From Streptomyces sp. NBC_00576 (GTDB taxonomy: Bacteria; Actinomycetota; Actinomycetes; Streptomycetales; Streptomycetaceae), in contig NZ_CP107780.1 in NCBI RefSeq assembly GCF_036345175.1, forward strand, positions 9,238,001-9,302,000: DNA of 64,000 bases, read 5' to 3'. The notes under the pieces were generated by a model, which saw only the letters and a program-made list of their open reading frames with translations, was not told the origin of the DNA and did no database searches. Made by a program: the position numbers and the translations under genes. Of this stretch, positions 30,538 through 38,991 are shown in pieces (positions within the stretch are counted from its first letter, which is position 1; each line of letters opens with the position of its first letter).

Positions 30538-30829
30538 ATGACCGTACGCGTCGGCATCAACGGCTTCGGCCGCGGGCCGACACGTCGGTCCAGCCCTCGA
30601 CCGGGCGGAGACGGGCACCCAGGACGTCGAGGTGGTCGCCGCCAACGACATCGCCCCGGCCGCGACCCTCGCCCACCGCGGCGTCATCGGCGACCCCGCG
30701 TCCTGCGTCTTCGACCCGGCGCTGACGCAGGCGAACGGCAATCTGGTCAAGGTCTTCGGCTGGTACGACAACGAGTGGGGCTACACCAACCGGCTCCTGG
30801 ACCTCACGGCGCTGGTGGCCGACGACTGA
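30538..30829 (+). pseudogene. Glyceraldehyde-3-phosphate dehydrogenase remnant, centre deleted
   Basis: The gene opens with a good AAGGAG site and MTVRVGINGFGR, the GAPDH N-terminus, then goes out of frame. A second frame continues with QDVEVVAANDIAPAATLAH, still from the first 50 residues, and then jumps to DPASCVFDPALTQANGNLVK and VFGWYDNEWGYTNRLLD, the true C-terminus ending VADD. The catalytic Cys region and about 230 residues are absent. It lies 31 nt after phosphoketolase and was probably once its operon partner. Confidence 0.85.
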
Positions 30830-30850
30830 GGACTCCGACCCGTAAACCGG

Positions 30851-30930
30851 CGTCACCGTCACCGTCACCGTCACCCCGCCCGGGCCCACGCCCGCACCCG
30901 AGATGTCCGTCGGGTGCCGGCGTGGGCCCG
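30851..30930 (+). terminator. Hexamer repeat and hairpin after the GAPDH remnant
   Basis: Four copies of CGTCAC (30851-30874) are followed by a 20-bp stem with one mismatch (30881-30900 and 30911-30930) around a 10-nt loop. This probably terminates the phosphoketolase transcript. Confidence 0.8.
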
Positions 30931-30954
30931 TCGCGCGTGCGGGACCGGGCTCCA

Positions 30955-30968
30955 GGGCCGATCGGCCC
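30955..30968. promoter_or_regulatory. Putative OsdR/DevR-type operator
   Basis: GGGCCGATCGGCCC is a perfect 14-bp palindrome of the form GGGCC-N4-GGCCC, 85 nt before the acyl-CoA synthetase start. The same pattern recurs upstream of osdR and other island genes and has the spacing of the mycobacterial DosR box core (GGGAC-N4-GTCCC). Confidence 0.6.
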
Positions 30969-31053
30969 CCAAAGCACCCCCGGACAGCCCATGCGGTCAC
31001 TGCCCGATCCGCTGGATGCTCGAAGTGTCAGAAGGCTTTGGAGGAGACCCACG

Positions 31054-33756
31054 ATGACGTATGACACGCTCAGCCGACCCACGGTCCATGCCCTGCTCTC
31101 GGACGGCACCACCGTGTGTATACGTCCTGTGCGGCCGGGTGATCACGAGCAGCTGCAGGGGCTCTACGAGGAGATGTCCGCGGAGAATCTGCGGCTGCGG
31201 TTCTTCGCGGCGAGCCGGCGTTCCGCAGCGATGGCCGCCGACCGGGCCTGTATGCCGCCGCGCCCCGGACACCGGGCGTTGATGGCCGAGTCGAAGGACC
31301 AGGTGATCGGCCTGGCCGAGTACGAGGCCGGTGACGACGCGGCCACGGCCGAGATCTCCGTCGCGGTGGCCGACGGACTGCACCACCGGGGCGTCGGCAC
31401 TCTCCTGGTCGAGCATCTGGTCTCCGCCGCCCGTGCGGACGGCATCACCACGTTCACGGCCGACGCGCTCTCCGAGAACCACGAAGTGCTTCGGCTCTTC
31501 GCCGATCTGGGTCTGCGCACCGCACGCCGTTTCGAGGGTCCGGAGGTGCGCTGCGTCATCGAACTGGACGAGCCGGCCGAGGACGACGGCTATCTCTCCG
31601 CCGTCGAGGCCCGCGGCCGGGCCGCCGACGTGGCCAGCCTGGAGCCGCTGCTGCGACCGGACGCGATCGCGGTGGTCGGCGCCGGGCGCAGGCCCGGATC
31701 GGTGGGGCGGGCTCTCCTGCACCATCTGCACGAGGGCGGCTTCACCCGGCGGCTCTTCGCGGTGAACCCCCGTGCCACGTCGATCCTCGGCGTGCCGTCC
31801 CACCCCTCGGTCAGCGCGCTGCCCAAGGTCCCGGATCTCGCGGTCCTCGCGGTGCCCGCGGCAGCCGTCGCCGCCACCGCGGAGGAGTGCGGCAAGGCCG
31901 GAGTACGGGCACTGCTCGTCGTATCGGCCGGCCTCGACAGCCGGCAGGCGGAAGCACTCATGGCAGCCTGCCGCACGTACGGCATGCGGCTCGTCGGACC
32001 CAACTGCCTCGGCATCACCAACACCGACCCGGCACTCTCCCTCGACGCCACCTTCGCGGCGGACCATCCGCGCCCCGGCACGGCGGGCGTCGCCGTGCAG
32101 TCCGGCGGCGTCGGCATCGCCCTCCTCGACGGACTGTCCCGGCTCGGCATCGGTGTCTCGTCCTTCGCCTCGCTCGGCGACAAGTACGACGTCAGCGGCA
32201 ACGACATGCTCCAGTGGTGGGAGAGCGACGACCGCACCGAACTCGCCCTGCTGCACCTGGAGTCCTTCGGCAACCCGCGGGCGTTCTCCCGTACCGCCCG
32301 GCGCGTGACCCGCCGTATGCCCGTGCTGACGGTCGACGCCGGCCGTACCGACGCCGGCCGTCGCGCCGCCGCCTCGCACACCGCGGCCGCCGCGACCCCC
32401 ACCATGACCCGGCAGGCGCTGTTCACCCAGGCCGGCATCACCGCCACCCGCTCGGTGGGTGAACTCCTCGAAACCGCCGCCCTGTTGCACTCCCAGCCGC
32501 TGCCGGCCGGGACCCGGGTGGCGATCGTCACCAATGCGGGTGGCGCGGGTGTCCTGGCCGCGGACGCCTGCGCGGAAGCGGGGCTGTCGCTTCCGCCGCT
32601 CACGCCCTCGGTGGTCGAAAGCCTGTATGCCGTATTGCCCGACGGTGCCACCGCGGGCAACCCCGTCGACGTCACCGCCGCCGTCACGGAGGAGCAGCTC
32701 GGGGACTGCGTGGACCGGATCATGCGGCACCCGGGTATCGACGCTGTCCTGCTGGCCCTCGTCCCCACGGCCGTCGCGGCGGCGACCGGCGACGACCTCG
32801 TGCGGGCTCTCACCAGCGGCCCCGCACGCCGAGCCCTTCCGGTCGCCGTCGTACGCCTGGAGCAGGACCTGCCCGTAAGGCTGCTGCCGGCCACGGAGGG
32901 CGGTGCGATCCCCTCGTACGCCGAACCCGGTGCGGCAGCACGTGCGCTGGCCCATGCCGCTCACCGCGCGGCCTGGTTGAGCCGGGCGGCGGGCACGATC
33001 CCGGAGCTCGCACAGGTCGACACGGCCCGGGCCCGCACGGTCGCCGAGACGTACCTCGCCGCCCACCCGGACGGCGGCTGGCTCGACCCGCGCACCTGCG
33101 CCGAACTCCTCACCTGCTACGGCATTCCCCAGCTCCCGTGGTCCTGGGCGCAGACGGAGGACGACGCCGTCATCGCGGCCGAACGGCTGTGCGGCCCCGA
33201 CGGCCGGGTGGTCATGAAGGCCCACTGGCCCGGCCAGCTCCACAAGACCGAACAGCACGCCGTGCACCTCGATCTCGAAGGAGAGGCCCAAGTCCGGGCC
33301 GCCTTCCGGGACTTCGAGACACGGTTCGCCGGCCTGATGACCGGCGTGGTCGTCCAGCCACTGGCCGCACGCGGCACCGAACTGTTCGCGGGAGTCGTGC
33401 AGGACGAGGTCTTCGGCCCGCTCGTACTGTTCGGACTCGGCGGCACCGCGACCGAGGTCCTGGCCGACCATGCCGCCCGCCTCGCCCCGCTGACCGACCT
33501 CGACGTCCACGACCTGATCACCGCACCGCGCTGCGCACCGCTCCTGTTCGGCGCGCACGGCAGCGGACCCGTCGACCTCCAGGGTCTGGAGCATCTGCTG
33601 CTACGTCTGTCCCGCCTGGCGGGCGACCTGCCGCAGCTCGCCGAGGCCGACTTCAACCCCGTCCTCGCGACGCCCGATTCGGTCACCGTGCTCGACGCAC
33701 GAGTCCGCCTGCTGCCGCGCACGGCTCAGGACCCCTATCTGCGCCGACTGCGCTGA
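31054..33756 (+). CDS. GNAT-ADP-forming acyl-CoA synthetase fusion (Pat/AcdA-type)
   Basis: The 900-residue protein starts at ATG 31054 after TTGGAGGAG. Residues about 1-175 are a GNAT acetyltransferase domain (acetyl-CoA loop VADGLHHRGVGTLLVEHL). The rest is the NDP-forming acyl-CoA synthetase module: CoA-binding domain (IAVVGAGRRPGSVG), flavodoxin-like ligase domains (GPNCLGITN; ASHTAAAATP, around the phospho-histidine segment) and an ATP-grasp domain (VVMKAHWPGQLHK). Proteins with this architecture either acetylate protein lysines (Pat/Acs2 regulation) or make acetate plus ATP from acetyl-CoA. A fully intact ligase module would support the second, but both remain possible. The usual actinobacterial order of domains is variable; here GNAT is N-terminal. 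Confidence 0.88.
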   Translation: MTYDTLSRPTVHALLSDGTTVCIRPVRPGDHEQLQGLYEEMSAENLRLRFFAASRRSAAMAADRACMPPRPGHRALMAESKDQVIGLAEYEAGDDAATAEISVAVADGLHHRGVGTLLVEHLVSAARADGITTFTADALSENHEVLRLFADLGLRTARRFEGPEVRCVIELDEPAEDDGYLSAVEARGRAADVASLEPLLRPDAIAVVGAGRRPGSVGRALLHHLHEGGFTRRLFAVNPRATSILGVPSHPSVSALPKVPDLAVLAVPAAAVAATAEECGKAGVRALLVVSAGLDSRQAEALMAACRTYGMRLVGPNCLGITNTDPALSLDATFAADHPRPGTAGVAVQSGGVGIALLDGLSRLGIGVSSFASLGDKYDVSGNDMLQWWESDDRTELALLHLESFGNPRAFSRTARRVTRRMPVLTVDAGRTDAGRRAAASHTAAAATPTMTRQALFTQAGITATRSVGELLETAALLHSQPLPAGTRVAIVTNAGGAGVLAADACAEAGLSLPPLTPSVVESLYAVLPDGATAGNPVDVTAAVTEEQLGDCVDRIMRHPGIDAVLLALVPTAVAAATGDDLVRALTSGPARRALPVAVVRLEQDLPVRLLPATEGGAIPSYAEPGAAARALAHAAHRAAWLSRAAGTIPELAQVDTARARTVAETYLAAHPDGGWLDPRTCAELLTCYGIPQLPWSWAQTEDDAVIAAERLCGPDGRVVMKAHWPGQLHKTEQHAVHLDLEGEAQVRAAFRDFETRFAGLMTGVVVQPLAARGTELFAGVVQDEVFGPLVLFGLGGTATEVLADHAARLAPLTDLDVHDLITAPRCAPLLFGAHGSGPVDLQGLEHLLLRLSRLAGDLPQLAEADFNPVLATPDSVTVLDARVRLLPRTAQDPYLRRLR

Positions 33757-33768
33757 GGCGGAACGGAC

Positions 33769-34037
33769 ATGAAGCACAACAAGGTCGGCACCGTGATGAC
33801 CACCGAGGTCGTCCGTGCCGCGTACGGCACCCCCGTTCAAGGAGGTGGCACGACTCCTCGCCGAGCACCGCATCAGCGGACTGCCGGTGGTGGACGAGGA
33901 CGAGAAGGTCATCGGGGTGGTCTCCGAAACCGACCTGATGGTCCGGCAGGCCGAGACGCCCACCCCCTACGGGCCGCAGCGCCGCTTCCGGCTCGCCGCG
34001 GCGCGGCGTCGCCGACGACTGGCTGCGCAAACTCTGA
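33769..34037 (+). pseudogene. CBS-domain protein remnant (frameshift plus deletion)
   Basis: MKHNKVGTVMTTEVVRAAYG begins a CBS-pair protein. A run of five Cs (33830-33834) appears to have gained one base, since removing one restores GTPFKEVARLLAEHRISGLP and the full first CBS motif. After DLMVRQAETPTPYGPQRRF, expected before the second CBS domain, the sequence instead reaches GVADDWLRKL-stop in another frame, so the second CBS domain (and any BON domain) is deleted. An intact homologue is at 37730-38404. Confidence 0.75.
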
Positions 34038-34069
34038 GCCGCACAACCTATGAGAGGAGGCGGACCGCC

Positions 34070-34579
34070 ATGCCCAGCAGTGTGTTGGTCGCCTACGGAA
34101 CGACGAACGGTTCGACCGCGCGGATCGCCGAGGCCGTGGCCGAGGTCCTGCGCAAGGCCGGGCTGACGGTAGATGTGCTGCCCGCCCAGTCCGTGGCGAG
34201 CGTGGCGTCGTACGAGGCCGTGGTGGTCGGAGGCGGCGTGTACGCCGGGCGCTGGCAGAAGCACGCCCGCCGCTTCGTCCGCCACCACAGCCGCGCACTG
34301 GCCGGACGCCCGCTGTGGATGTTCAGCAGCGGCCCGCTCGACCCCTCGGCCTCGGAGCGGGACATCCCGCCCGTCCCCGGAGTGAAGCGGGCCATGATCC
34401 GGCTCGACGCCAGGGAACACGTCACCTTCGGCGGCTGCCTCGATGAGGGAGCGAAGGGATTCATCGCCCGGAAGATCCTCTCCTCCGGCAAGGGCGGAGA
34501 CTTCCGCGACTTCACGGAGATCGAGGCGTGGGCCACTCGGATCGGCAGTGAACTCGCGGGCGTGTCACAAGGGAGCTGA
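34070..34579 (+). CDS. Flavodoxin-like protein
   Basis: The 169-residue protein starts at ATG 34070 after GAGAGGAGG. The N-terminus SSVLVAYGTTNGSTARIAEA is an FMN phosphate-binding loop of the flavodoxin_5 type found in protoporphyrinogen oxidase HemG-like and other oxidoreductases. VVGGGVYAGRW and WMFSSGPLD are the matching flavin-contact loops. It may carry low-potential electrons in the hypoxic programme. Partner enzymes are not evident, so the role is inference. Confidence 0.85.
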   Translation: MPSSVLVAYGTTNGSTARIAEAVAEVLRKAGLTVDVLPAQSVASVASYEAVVVGGGVYAGRWQKHARRFVRHHSRALAGRPLWMFSSGPLDPSASERDIPPVPGVKRAMIRLDAREHVTFGGCLDEGAKGFIARKILSSGKGGDFRDFTEIEAWATRIGSELAGVSQGS

Positions 34580-35089
34580 GCCATGCGGGCTTCCTGGGCG
34601 CTGTGTTCGTCGGCTCCGCCGAGTACGACGCCCTGCGGGCCGGGCCGTCCGCATGGAGGACGCGCCCGCAGTCGCTTCATCGAGAGGCTGGCTCCCGTCG
34701 GGACACCCCGTGACCGTGCGCGGGACCGGCCCCTGCGGGCGGGGACGGATCAGCGTGGTCAGGGTGGTGGCCGGTGCGGCCGAGGGCAGCGCCACGGTCG
34801 TCCGGCAGGAGGCAGCCACGGCGGTCGCGGTCTGCGTGGTGGGCGCGTGGATGGGGGTGCGGACCGTGGCCCGACGCCGTCGGACGGGCGTGTGGGAGCG
34901 GGGAGTGGGAGCAGGCAGCGACGGGGCCGTTCTGGAGCCGGTGTTGTGCTTGAAGGAGCGGTCCGCGCCGCCGGGATGCCAACCTGTCTTCGGCCCGATT
35001 GACGGCGAGGCCGAGACCCCCGGACAGTACGGTGAAGACAGGGGAACTGGTTCGAGCCGCCTTGTCTGCTGTGTCGGTCGGAGGAAGTC
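34580..35089. other. Gene-poor stretch upstream of the sensor kinase
   Basis: I found no convincing gene in these 510 bases. One frame near 34585-34650 reads GFLGAVFVGSAEYDALRAG, which looks protein-like and could be another gene remnant, but I cannot name it. The last 100 nt presumably hold the promoter of the kinase; none of the GGGCC-N4-GGCCC boxes occurs here. Confidence 0.45.
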
Positions 35090-36835
35090 ATGAGCGGGGA
35101 CGATCGCGGCGGTTTTGAGGAGCATGTGCCCAAACTGCGGCTCGACGAACTGCTGGGCGAGCTGCAGGTGCGCATCGACGCGGTGCGCGGGACCCGGGAC
35201 CGCCTGCACAGCCTGCTGGAGGCCGTCCTCTCGGTCGGCCGGGAACTCGACCTGCCGCAGGTGCTGCGCAGCATCGTCGAGGCCGCGGTGGTGCTGGTGG
35301 ACGCCGAGTACGGGGCGCTGGGCGTGATCGGCGGTGACCAGAAGCTGTCCGAGTTCCTGACCGTCGGCATCGGCGAAGAGGGGCACTCGGAGATCGGGGC
35401 ACTGCCCAGCGGGCACGGGCTCCTCGGAGAACTGATCCGGCACCCGGTGCCACTGCGGCTGCCGGAGCTGTCGGAGCATCCGGCGTCGTACGGCTTCCCG
35501 GCCAACCATCCGCCGATGCACTCCTTCCTCGGCGTGCCGATCCGGGTGCGCGACGAGGTGTTCGGAAACCTCTACCTCACCGAGAAGCGCAGCGCCAGGG
35601 AGTTCGACGTGGAGGACGAGTCCGTCCTGTCGACGCTGGCGGTGGCCGCCGGAGTGGCCATCGAGAACGCCCGGCTGTACGAGGAGACCAGGCTGCGCGA
35701 ACGCTGGCAGCGGGCCAGCGGCGAGGTCACCAGCATGCTCCTGACCGGTGCGCCGAGCCCGGACGTCCTGGAACTGATCGTCGACGAGGCCCGGAAGATC
35801 GTCTCCGCCGATATGGGGCTGATCGCGGAACACGTACCGGGCGAGGAGACACTGCGGCCGGCCCTGGCGGTGGGCCTGGGCCGGGAGGAACGCAACGGTC
35901 TGGTGCTGTCCGCGCGGGACGGTTTCGTCGGAGCGGCACTCGGCGCGGCCCAGCCGGTGGTCAGCGTCGACATCGAGCACGATGCGCGCACGGGCGAGGG
36001 CGAAGCCCAGTGGGCCGGGCTCGGACCCGTGGTCGCGGTGCCGCTCGGCGCCGGCGGGAAGGCGCGGGGTGTGCTGCTGCTGGGGCGCGTGCCGGGCGGT
36101 ACGCCGTTCGGCGACGTGGACACCGGGCCGCTGCTCGGGTTCGCCGACCAGGCGGCGCTGGCCCTGGAGCTGGCCGAACGGCGGCGGGACGCGGAACAGA
36201 TCACCCTGCTCCAAGACCGGGACCGCATCGCCCGCGACCTCCATGACCTCGCCATCCAGCGGCTCTTCGCGGCCGGCATGACCCTGCAGAGCACCCAGCG
36301 CTTCATGGAGCACCCCGAGGGCATGGAGCGGCTGTCGCGGACGGTCGACGACCTCGACGACACCATCAAGATCATTCGGTCCACGATCTTCGGACTGCGC
36401 ACCCACGGCGGGGGCGGGCGGGAGAGCGACGGCTTGCGCGGCCGGGTGTCCGAGGTGGTGAGGGCCTCGGCCACGTCACTCGGATTCCTGCCCGCGCTGC
36501 GCATCGAGGGGCTCGTCGAGACCGATGTCCCCGGCGACATCGCCGACCATGCGGTCGCGGTGCTCGGCGAGGCCCTCAGCAACGCCGCCCGGCACTCCGG
36601 AGCACAGGCGGTGGACGTCCGGCTTCAGTGCGCCAGGGGCGAGTTGACGCTCACGGTGACGGACGACGGCTGCGGAGTGCCGGGTGACGTCGGGCGCAGC
36701 GGGCTGAAGAACATCGAGGAGCGGGCTGTCGTCCTCGGCGGGACGCTGACGCTCGGCCAACGGCAGGACGGCGGTGGCACGCGGCTGGTGTGGCGGGTTC
36801 CCGTGCGTGCGGACGGCGACGCGGCCGGAGGCTGA
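35090..36835 (+). CDS. osdK: GAF-GAF sensor histidine kinase, OsdK/DevS-like
   Basis: The 581-residue soluble kinase has two GAF domains (about 50-200 and 220-365), a HisKA_3 dimerisation domain with phospho-acceptor His385 (ARDLHDLAIQRL), and an HATPase domain (N-box EALSNAARH, G-box DDGCGVP). In mycobacterial DosS/DosT the first GAF binds heme through a histidine. Here His140 in PANHPPMHSFLGVP is the likely equivalent, so it probably senses O2, CO, NO or redox state. GGAGG precedes ATG 35090. Its presumed partner osdR lies next to it but is convergent (57 nt between stops), unlike the devR-devS operon of mycobacteria. Named by similarity to S. coelicolor OsdK. Confidence 0.88.
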   Translation: MSGDDRGGFEEHVPKLRLDELLGELQVRIDAVRGTRDRLHSLLEAVLSVGRELDLPQVLRSIVEAAVVLVDAEYGALGVIGGDQKLSEFLTVGIGEEGHSEIGALPSGHGLLGELIRHPVPLRLPELSEHPASYGFPANHPPMHSFLGVPIRVRDEVFGNLYLTEKRSAREFDVEDESVLSTLAVAAGVAIENARLYEETRLRERWQRASGEVTSMLLTGAPSPDVLELIVDEARKIVSADMGLIAEHVPGEETLRPALAVGLGREERNGLVLSARDGFVGAALGAAQPVVSVDIEHDARTGEGEAQWAGLGPVVAVPLGAGGKARGVLLLGRVPGGTPFGDVDTGPLLGFADQAALALELAERRRDAEQITLLQDRDRIARDLHDLAIQRLFAAGMTLQSTQRFMEHPEGMERLSRTVDDLDDTIKIIRSTIFGLRTHGGGGRESDGLRGRVSEVVRASATSLGFLPALRIEGLVETDVPGDIADHAVAVLGEALSNAARHSGAQAVDVRLQCARGELTLTVTDDGCGVPGDVGRSGLKNIEERAVVLGGTLTLGQRQDGGGTRLVWRVPVRADGDAAGG

Positions 36836-36892
36836 CCGTCGAAGGGCGCGGCCCGGCGGAAGGCCCGGACGGCGAGGTGGGGTGGAGCGGGC

Positions 36893-37594
36893 TCATCGCG
36901 TCGGGTGGCCGGTGGAGTCGGGCCGTTCGAGATGGCTGGCCAGGACCGCCGCCTGGACGCGGCGCTGGACGCCGAGTTTGGCCAGCAGCCGGGAGATGTG
37001 GTTCTTCACCGTCTTCTCGGACAGGTAGAGCTTCTTGCCGATCTCACGGTTGGTGAGCCCGTCCCCGATGAGCGTGAGGATGTCCCGCTCGCGGGGTGAC
37101 AGGCCGGCGAGCTCGGGCGCGAGTGCCGGTCCCTCGGTGGGGTCCGCGCGCAGGGAGCGCATCAGGCGGGCGGTCGTCGTGGGGTCCAGCATGGACTGGC
37201 CGGAGGCGACCGTGCGGACCGCCGAGACCAGGTCGGAGCCCTTGATCTGCTTGAGCACATAGCCCGCCGCCCCTGCCATGATCGCGTCGAGCAGGGCCTC
37301 CTCGTCGTCGAACGACGTCAGCATCAGACAGGCCAGCTCCGGCATCCGGCTGCGCAGCTCGCGGCAGACACTGATCCCGTCACCGTCCGGCAGGCGTACG
37401 TCGAGGACGGCCACGTCCGGGCGCAGCGCCGTCCCGCGCGCCAGCGCGTGCTCGGCGCTGTCCGCGTCGCCGACCACCGAGATGTCCGGCTCGGAGTCCA
37501 GCAGGTCGGTGAGACCGCGTCGTACGACCTCGTGGTCATCCAGCAGAAAGACCCGGATCGGGTTCTGCTGGGTGAAGGTACGCGCCTCGGCCAT
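36893..37594 (-). CDS. osdR: LuxR/NarL-family response regulator, OsdR/DevR-like
   Basis: From ATG 37594 (GAGGGG site upstream) the protein is 233 residues; the frame extends 35 codons further without conservation. The receiver domain has the acidic pocket LLDDHE and phospho-acceptor Asp65 (AVLDVRLPDGDG), plus TSFDDEEAL and a conserved Lys (LKQIKG). The C-terminal HTH reads LSPRERDILTLIGDGLTNRE followed by LSEKTVKNHISRLLAKLG, closely matching mycobacterial DevR/DosR. It probably activates the island's stress, nitrate and carbon genes. A GGGCC-N4-GGCCC box 89 nt upstream suggests autoregulation. Confidence 0.9.
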   Translation of the reverse strand: MAEARTFTQQNPIRVFLLDDHEVVRRGLTDLLDSEPDISVVGDADSAEHALARGTALRPDVAVLDVRLPDGDGISVCRELRSRMPELACLMLTSFDDEEALLDAIMAGAAGYVLKQIKGSDLVSAVRTVASGQSMLDPTTTARLMRSLRADPTEGPALAPELAGLSPRERDILTLIGDGLTNREIGKKLYLSEKTVKNHISRLLAKLGVQRRVQAAVLASHLERPDSTGHPTR

Positions 37595-37683
37595 GACGAC
37601 CCCTCGTTCGCTGGTGGACCACAGACCACGGACCACATGCCGACTGTGATGACGATCGTCACCCTTGTGAAGCGGATGCACCA

Positions 37684-37697
37684 GGGCCGACCGGCCC
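37684..37697. promoter_or_regulatory. Putative OsdR operator upstream of osdR
   Basis: GGGCCGACCGGCCC is a GGGCC-N4-GGCCC box 89 nt upstream of the osdR start codon, in the gap before the CBS-BON gene's 3' end. Autoregulation is inferred. Confidence 0.6.
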
Positions 37698-37729
37698 AAC
37701 CCGGCGATGGACCCCGGTTCGGCCGGCGG

Positions 37730-38404
37730 TCATTGCTCCGGGCGGCGAGCCGGGCCCGTGAGCTCGCACTTCACGTCCACCACACCCTCGACGGCCCGCA
37801 CCAGGCGTGCGGCCACGGGCACCAGAGAGGTGTCCCTGACGCGCCCGGCGAGTGTGACGACCCCCTCCTTCACCTGCACACGCACAGACGAGTACGACGC
37901 GGGGAACAGGTACGGCACGACTTCCCTGCGGACCTCCTCGGCGACCTCCTCGTCGTCCCGCAGGAACACCTTCAGGAGATCACCGCGGCTGACAACGCCT
38001 TCCAGCCTGCCTGAGTCGTCGACGACGGGGAGCCTCTTGACCTTGGCGTGCGCCATGATGCGGGCGGCCTGCGCGAGGGTCACGTTCGCGTGGACGGTCA
38101 GGGCCGGCGACGTCATCAGCTCCTCGGCGGTCACGGCGCCGGCCTTGGCGAGATCGGAGAAACGCCGCAACTGTGTGTCACGGTCGGGGTCGGCGTCGCG
38201 GAACTCCTCCTTGTACAGCAGGTCGGCCTCGGAGACGACGCCGACCACCCGGCCCTCGCCCTCGCCTTCGCCCTCCAGAACGGGAAGGGCACTGACGTTC
38301 CACTGCTCCATCAGCTGCACGATCTCCTTGAAGTCGGCCCTGCGGCCGATGGAGGCCACGGTGTGGGTCATCACGTCGCTCACGATGTGCGGGGTGCCGT
38401 GCAC
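37730..38404 (-). CDS. CBS-CBS-BON domain protein
   Basis: The 224-residue protein has two CBS domains (about 8-70 and 90-155) and a C-terminal BON domain (about 160-215; VRVQVKEGVVTLAGRVRD). CBS pairs bind adenylates and BON domains bind membranes or phospholipids, so it may sense energy state; its partner is unknown. The start is GTG at 38404 with AAGGAG upstream. A GEGEGEG run (about 45-51) comes from a hexameric CTCGCC-type repeat. It lies upstream of osdR on the same strand. Confidence 0.9.
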   Translation of the reverse strand: MHGTPHIVSDVMTHTVASIGRRADFKEIVQLMEQWNVSALPVLEGEGEGEGRVVGVVSEADLLYKEEFRDADPDRDTQLRRFSDLAKAGAVTAEELMTSPALTVHANVTLAQAARIMAHAKVKRLPVVDDSGRLEGVVSRGDLLKVFLRDDEEVAEEVRREVVPYLFPASYSSVRVQVKEGVVTLAGRVRDTSLVPVAARLVRAVEGVVDVKCELTGPARRPEQ

Positions 38405-38446
38405 GGTGACTCCTTGATCGGTTCCGACGATTCCATCGTGGCCGGG

Positions 38447-38923
38447 TCAGTGAGAGCTGCCGCTGCCGTAGGGCGCGTACACGTCCAGCAAGCGGGTCCT
38501 CGCCGACCGCAGCCGACGGGCGACGACGTCGCCCACCCACTGGGTCACTGCCATTCCCAGCACGGGATCGGCCCGGCACATGGCCCGTACCGCCTCGGCG
38601 TCGAACTCGTATGCGCGCACCGGGCTCGTCGTCTCGGCGCCCAGGCACCAGGCGTGCGGTCCGAACAGCCAGGACCAGCCGACGAGTTCGTTGTGTCCGA
38701 GTGTCTCGATGACGGCTGCTCGGCGGCCGGGCACGTGCATGTCGAGGGCGATCGTGCCGGTACGGATGATCCAGAACCGGTCGGCGCGCCCGCCCTCCTT
38801 GAAGAGGTGGGTGCCCTGCGGGAACGACACCTCGCGGGCGAGGCGCATCAGCCGTTCGCGGTGATCGGCGGGCAACGCCCGCAGCATGGTGGACGTAGAT
38901 GTGGATGTAGGGGAAGCGTTCAT
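38447..38923 (-). CDS. Cyclic nucleotide-binding domain protein without DNA-binding domain
   Basis: From ATG 38923 (AGGCAGGA site) the protein is 158 residues, consisting of a Crp-type cyclic nucleotide-binding beta-roll (about 20-135; FPQGTHLFKEGGRADRFWII, IETLGHNELVGWSWLFGP) and the long C-helix (about 130-150). It stops where Crp/Fnr proteins would begin their HTH, so it cannot bind DNA in the usual way. A frame continuing upstream to 38998 is not conserved. It may be a stand-alone redox or ligand sensor. A GGGCC-N4-GGCCC box lies 68 nt upstream. Confidence 0.88.
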   Translation of the reverse strand: MNASPTSTSTSTMLRALPADHRERLMRLAREVSFPQGTHLFKEGGRADRFWIIRTGTIALDMHVPGRRAAVIETLGHNELVGWSWLFGPHAWCLGAETTSPVRAYEFDAEAVRAMCRADPVLGMAVTQWVGDVVARRLRSARTRLLDVYAPYGSGSSH

Positions 38924-38991
38924 GGTCCTGCCTCTTCCTGGCGCGCGACCCTGCCGACTCCAATCTCTTCCCATCTCCTGTCCTCCGCCAT

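Noticed and set aside
34583..35002. Open frames between the flavodoxin and the kinase as genes
   Set aside because: They are Arg/Gly/Pro-rich without motifs, and several frames are open at once.
37674..37690. Rex-type site upstream of osdR (TTGTGAA)
   Set aside because: Only one half-site is present; the second half GCACCA does not match TTCACAA.
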